Below, piece after piece: positions 6,787-8,103 of a DNA stretch of 8,103 bases. Numbering within the stretch: position 1 is the first letter of the stretch; every line of letters begins with the position of its first letter. A model generated the notes under the pieces. It did not search any database. It was given only the letters and a program-made list of their open reading frames with translations, and had not been told where the DNA came from. The translations under genes were made by a program, and so were the position numbers. Where the stretch lies: NCBI GenBank assembly GCA_019136395.1, contig JAGVUH010000259.1, positions 1-8,103 on the forward strand, given 5' to 3'. The DNA comes from Gammaproteobacteria bacterium. GTDB taxonomy: Bacteria > Pseudomonadota > Gammaproteobacteria > Chromatiales > Chromatiaceae.

Positions 6787-6811
6787 AGCCCCCGCCGCTG
6801 CCGGCGGGGCT
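6787..6811. repeat. GC-rich hairpin in the amgK leader
   Basis: AGCCCC and GCCG (6787-6792 and 6794-6797, with a single bulged C at 6793) pair with CGGCGGGGCT (6802-6811) around the four-base loop 6798-6801, giving ten base pairs. There is no T-tract on either side, so it is not a standard terminator. It lies about ten bases upstream of the amgK ribosome site and would form in the amgK mRNA leader if transcription starts upstream of it. Confidence 0.5.
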
Positions 6812-6860
6812 TGGGACGGGGCGCATTGTGGGCCAAGGTGAATGGGGGACCAAAGGGAAT

Positions 6861-6889
6861 TTCCGACCAGAAGGCTAAGCCGTTAGAAT
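6861..6889 (+). promoter_or_regulatory. Candidate sigma-70 promoter for lptD
   Basis: TTCCGA (6861-6866, weak -35) is followed after 17 bases by TAGAAT (6884-6889), one mismatch from the TATAAT consensus. It sits in the least GC-rich part of the divergent spacer and would give a leader of about 120 bases. The -35 matches at only three of six positions. Confidence 0.3.
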
Positions 6890-7018
6890 GGCTCATTCCC
6901 GGGTTTCTTCGCCCTCTCCCTGTCGATCCCGGCGCCAGAGCCAGCGCTAGCTCTAACGGCCCGTCACGCCGCCACCGCCAGCGATCAGCCCCCAGGTCCC
7001 TCCCCAAGAATCGGTATC

Positions 7019-8103
7019 GTGCCCAACCTCCGCCCCCTTGTCCTGCTCTTTCTATCGCTGGTGGCCAGAACTGGCCTCGCGGCGGCGACCGATCCCCTGG
7101 AAGCGGGCCTGGACTGGGACTATTGCGGCCTGCGGCCCGCCCGACTTGGTCCCGCCCCCTTGCCCCCCCCGCCGGGCAATCAGGAGCCCGTGGCCATCGA
7201 GGCCGACGATCTGGGCTACGACCGCAACACCGAGGTGTTGCGCCTGGAGGGCCAGATCGATCTGCGCCAGGGGAGCCGCCAGGTGCGGGCCGATTCAATG
7301 AGCTATGCCGTCCCCAGCGAGGAGCTCTCGGCCACGGGGGATTTGTTTCTGTCGCAACCGGGAGTGCGCGTCCTCGGCACCAGCGGCACCCTCAATCTCA
7401 AGACCAACGAGGGCCAGATCCAGGCCCCCCGCTACCGTTTCACCGGCCCCCTCAACGCCCGGGGCACCGCCGCCCGGGCAGACCTGCTAACGGAGGGCAA
7501 GACCCACTACGAGGACATCGTCTTCACCCCCTGCCCCCCGGGACGACGTGACTGGGAACTGGCGGCGGCCAAGCTCGATATCGACCAGGTAGAAGGCCAA
7601 GGCATTGCCCGGGATGCCAAACTGCGGGTCCTGGGCGTGCCCGTGCTCTATTCGCCTTACCTCTCTTTTCCCATCGACGACCGGCGCAAGAGCGGCTTTC
7701 TCATGCCGACCATCGGCAGTTCCAACCGCTCCGGTTTCCAGCTCAGCACCCCTTACTATTTCAATATCGCGCCCAACATGGACGCGACCCTGACCCCGAC
7801 GGTGATGAGCAAGCGCGGGATTTTGATTGGCGGGGAGTTCCGATACCTGGCGCCGGGCCAATCCCTGAATATCTTCGCCGAGGGTATCCCCAGCGACCAG
7901 GAATACGACAACCAGGCTCGGGGCGCCCTGCGCCTGCTTCACCAGGGCAACTATGGGGGAGGCTGGTCTTCCTTCATTCGCTTCCAGGATGTGTCCGACA
8001 AGCAATATCTGGAGGACTTCGGCAATAGCCTGGAGCTGACCAGTCTGCGCAATATCGAGCGCCGCGCCGATCTCAAATATCGGGGCCAGGGCTGGAACGC
8101 CCG
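7019..8103 (+). CDS. lptD: LPS-assembly outer-membrane protein LptD (3' end outside the window)
   Basis: LptD, with LptE, inserts lipopolysaccharide into the outer leaflet of the outer membrane. The frame is open from GTG 7019 to the window end, 361 codons plus two bases; full-length proteins are roughly twice this. Residues 1-23 look like a signal peptide (MPNLRPLVLLFLSLVARTGL, then AAA). A proline-rich linker follows, then the LptA-like jellyroll domain (about 58-165, IEADDLGYDRN to ADLLTEGKTHYEDIVF), then the start of the beta barrel with GVPVLYSPYLSFPIDD, RRKSGFLMPTIG and PYYFNIAPNMDATLTP. C36 and C172 align with the E. coli disulfide cysteines C31 and C173. No ATG lies in frame upstream nearby and the ribosome site at GTG is weak, so the exact start is moderately certain. 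It is divergent from amgK, a known Pseudomonas arrangement. The usual downstream surA is out of view. Confidence 0.93.
   Translation, partial: MPNLRPLVLLFLSLVARTGLAAATDPLEAGLDWDYCGLRPARLGPAPLPPPPGNQEPVAIEADDLGYDRNTEVLRLEGQIDLRQGSRQVRADSMSYAVPSEELSATGDLFLSQPGVRVLGTSGTLNLKTNEGQIQAPRYRFTGPLNARGTAARADLLTEGKTHYEDIVFTPCPPGRRDWELAAAKLDIDQVEGQGIARDAKLRVLGVPVLYSPYLSFPIDDRRKSGFLMPTIGSSNRSGFQLSTPYYFNIAPNMDATLTPTVMSKRGILIGGEFRYLAPGQSLNIFAEGIPSDQEYDNQARGALRLLHQGNYGGGWSSFIRFQDVSDKQYLEDFGNSLELTSLRNIERRADLKYRGQGWNA

Larger units (their letters stand above)
6767..7018. other. Divergent amgK/lptD intergenic region, 252 bases
   Basis: Separates two genes transcribed away from each other, so it should hold both promoters. 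On the - strand it begins with the amgK ribosome site AGGAGAG (6777-6771). A weak - strand promoter candidate is TTGGTC (6853-6848), 17 bases, CACAAT (6830-6825). On the + strand a candidate for lptD lies at 6861-6889. A GC-rich hairpin sits at 6787-6811. AGAGC/GCTCT (6937-6941 and 6950-6954) is a weak short repeat in the presumed lptD leader. No gene is seen. Confidence 0.55.

Noticed and set aside
6856..6862. GGAATTT as a sigma-E -35 box for lptD
   Set aside because: No sigma-E-like -10 sequence is found at the required spacing of about 16-17 bases.
6811..7551. 246-codon + strand open frame over the divergent spacer and lptD
   Set aside because: It is in a different frame from lptD, is dominated by Pro, Gly and Arg, and matches nothing; the lptD frame at 7019 explains the region.

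Overview
The window is GC-rich (roughly two-thirds by eye) housekeeping DNA from a gammaproteobacterium. The pairs dusB-fis and purH-purD, and the divergent amgK/lptD arrangement, are all known from gammaproteobacteria such as Pseudomonas. Protein details and GC content are compatible with a Chromatiales-type purple sulfur or related bacterium, but that narrower placement is only a guess.

Layout, left to right. Bases 1-922 hold dusB (tRNA-dihydrouridine synthase), cut at its 5' end by the window edge. It overlaps fis (919-1278) by 4 bases. A 335-base spacer follows, with an AT-rich patch of inverted repeats and a possible folded leader. Then come purH (1614-3194), an LpxA-type acyltransferase gene 9 bases behind it (3204-3959), a 205-base spacer, purD (4165-5454), and a small VanZ-family membrane protein gene that overlaps the purD stop (5451-5846). 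All of these are on the + strand. The VanZ gene collides tail-to-tail with amgK on the - strand (5756-6766), the two overlapping by 91 bases. A 252-base divergent spacer separates amgK from lptD (7019 to the window end, + strand, incomplete at its 3' end).

Functionally there are three themes. One is tRNA modification plus the nucleoid protein Fis. The second is purine synthesis: PurD makes GAR early in the pathway and PurH carries out the last two steps to IMP. The third is the cell envelope: LpxA family (lipid A), AmgK (peptidoglycan sugar recycling), LptD (LPS export) and a VanZ-like membrane protein.

The least ordinary features are the LpxA-family gene between purH and purD, which is one coil short at its N-terminus and lacks the usual HRGT motif; the long antisense overlap of vanZ-like and amgK; and the absence of murU behind amgK. 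I saw no mobile element, CRISPR array, tRNA or rRNA, and no clear evidence of an undescribed multi-gene system.
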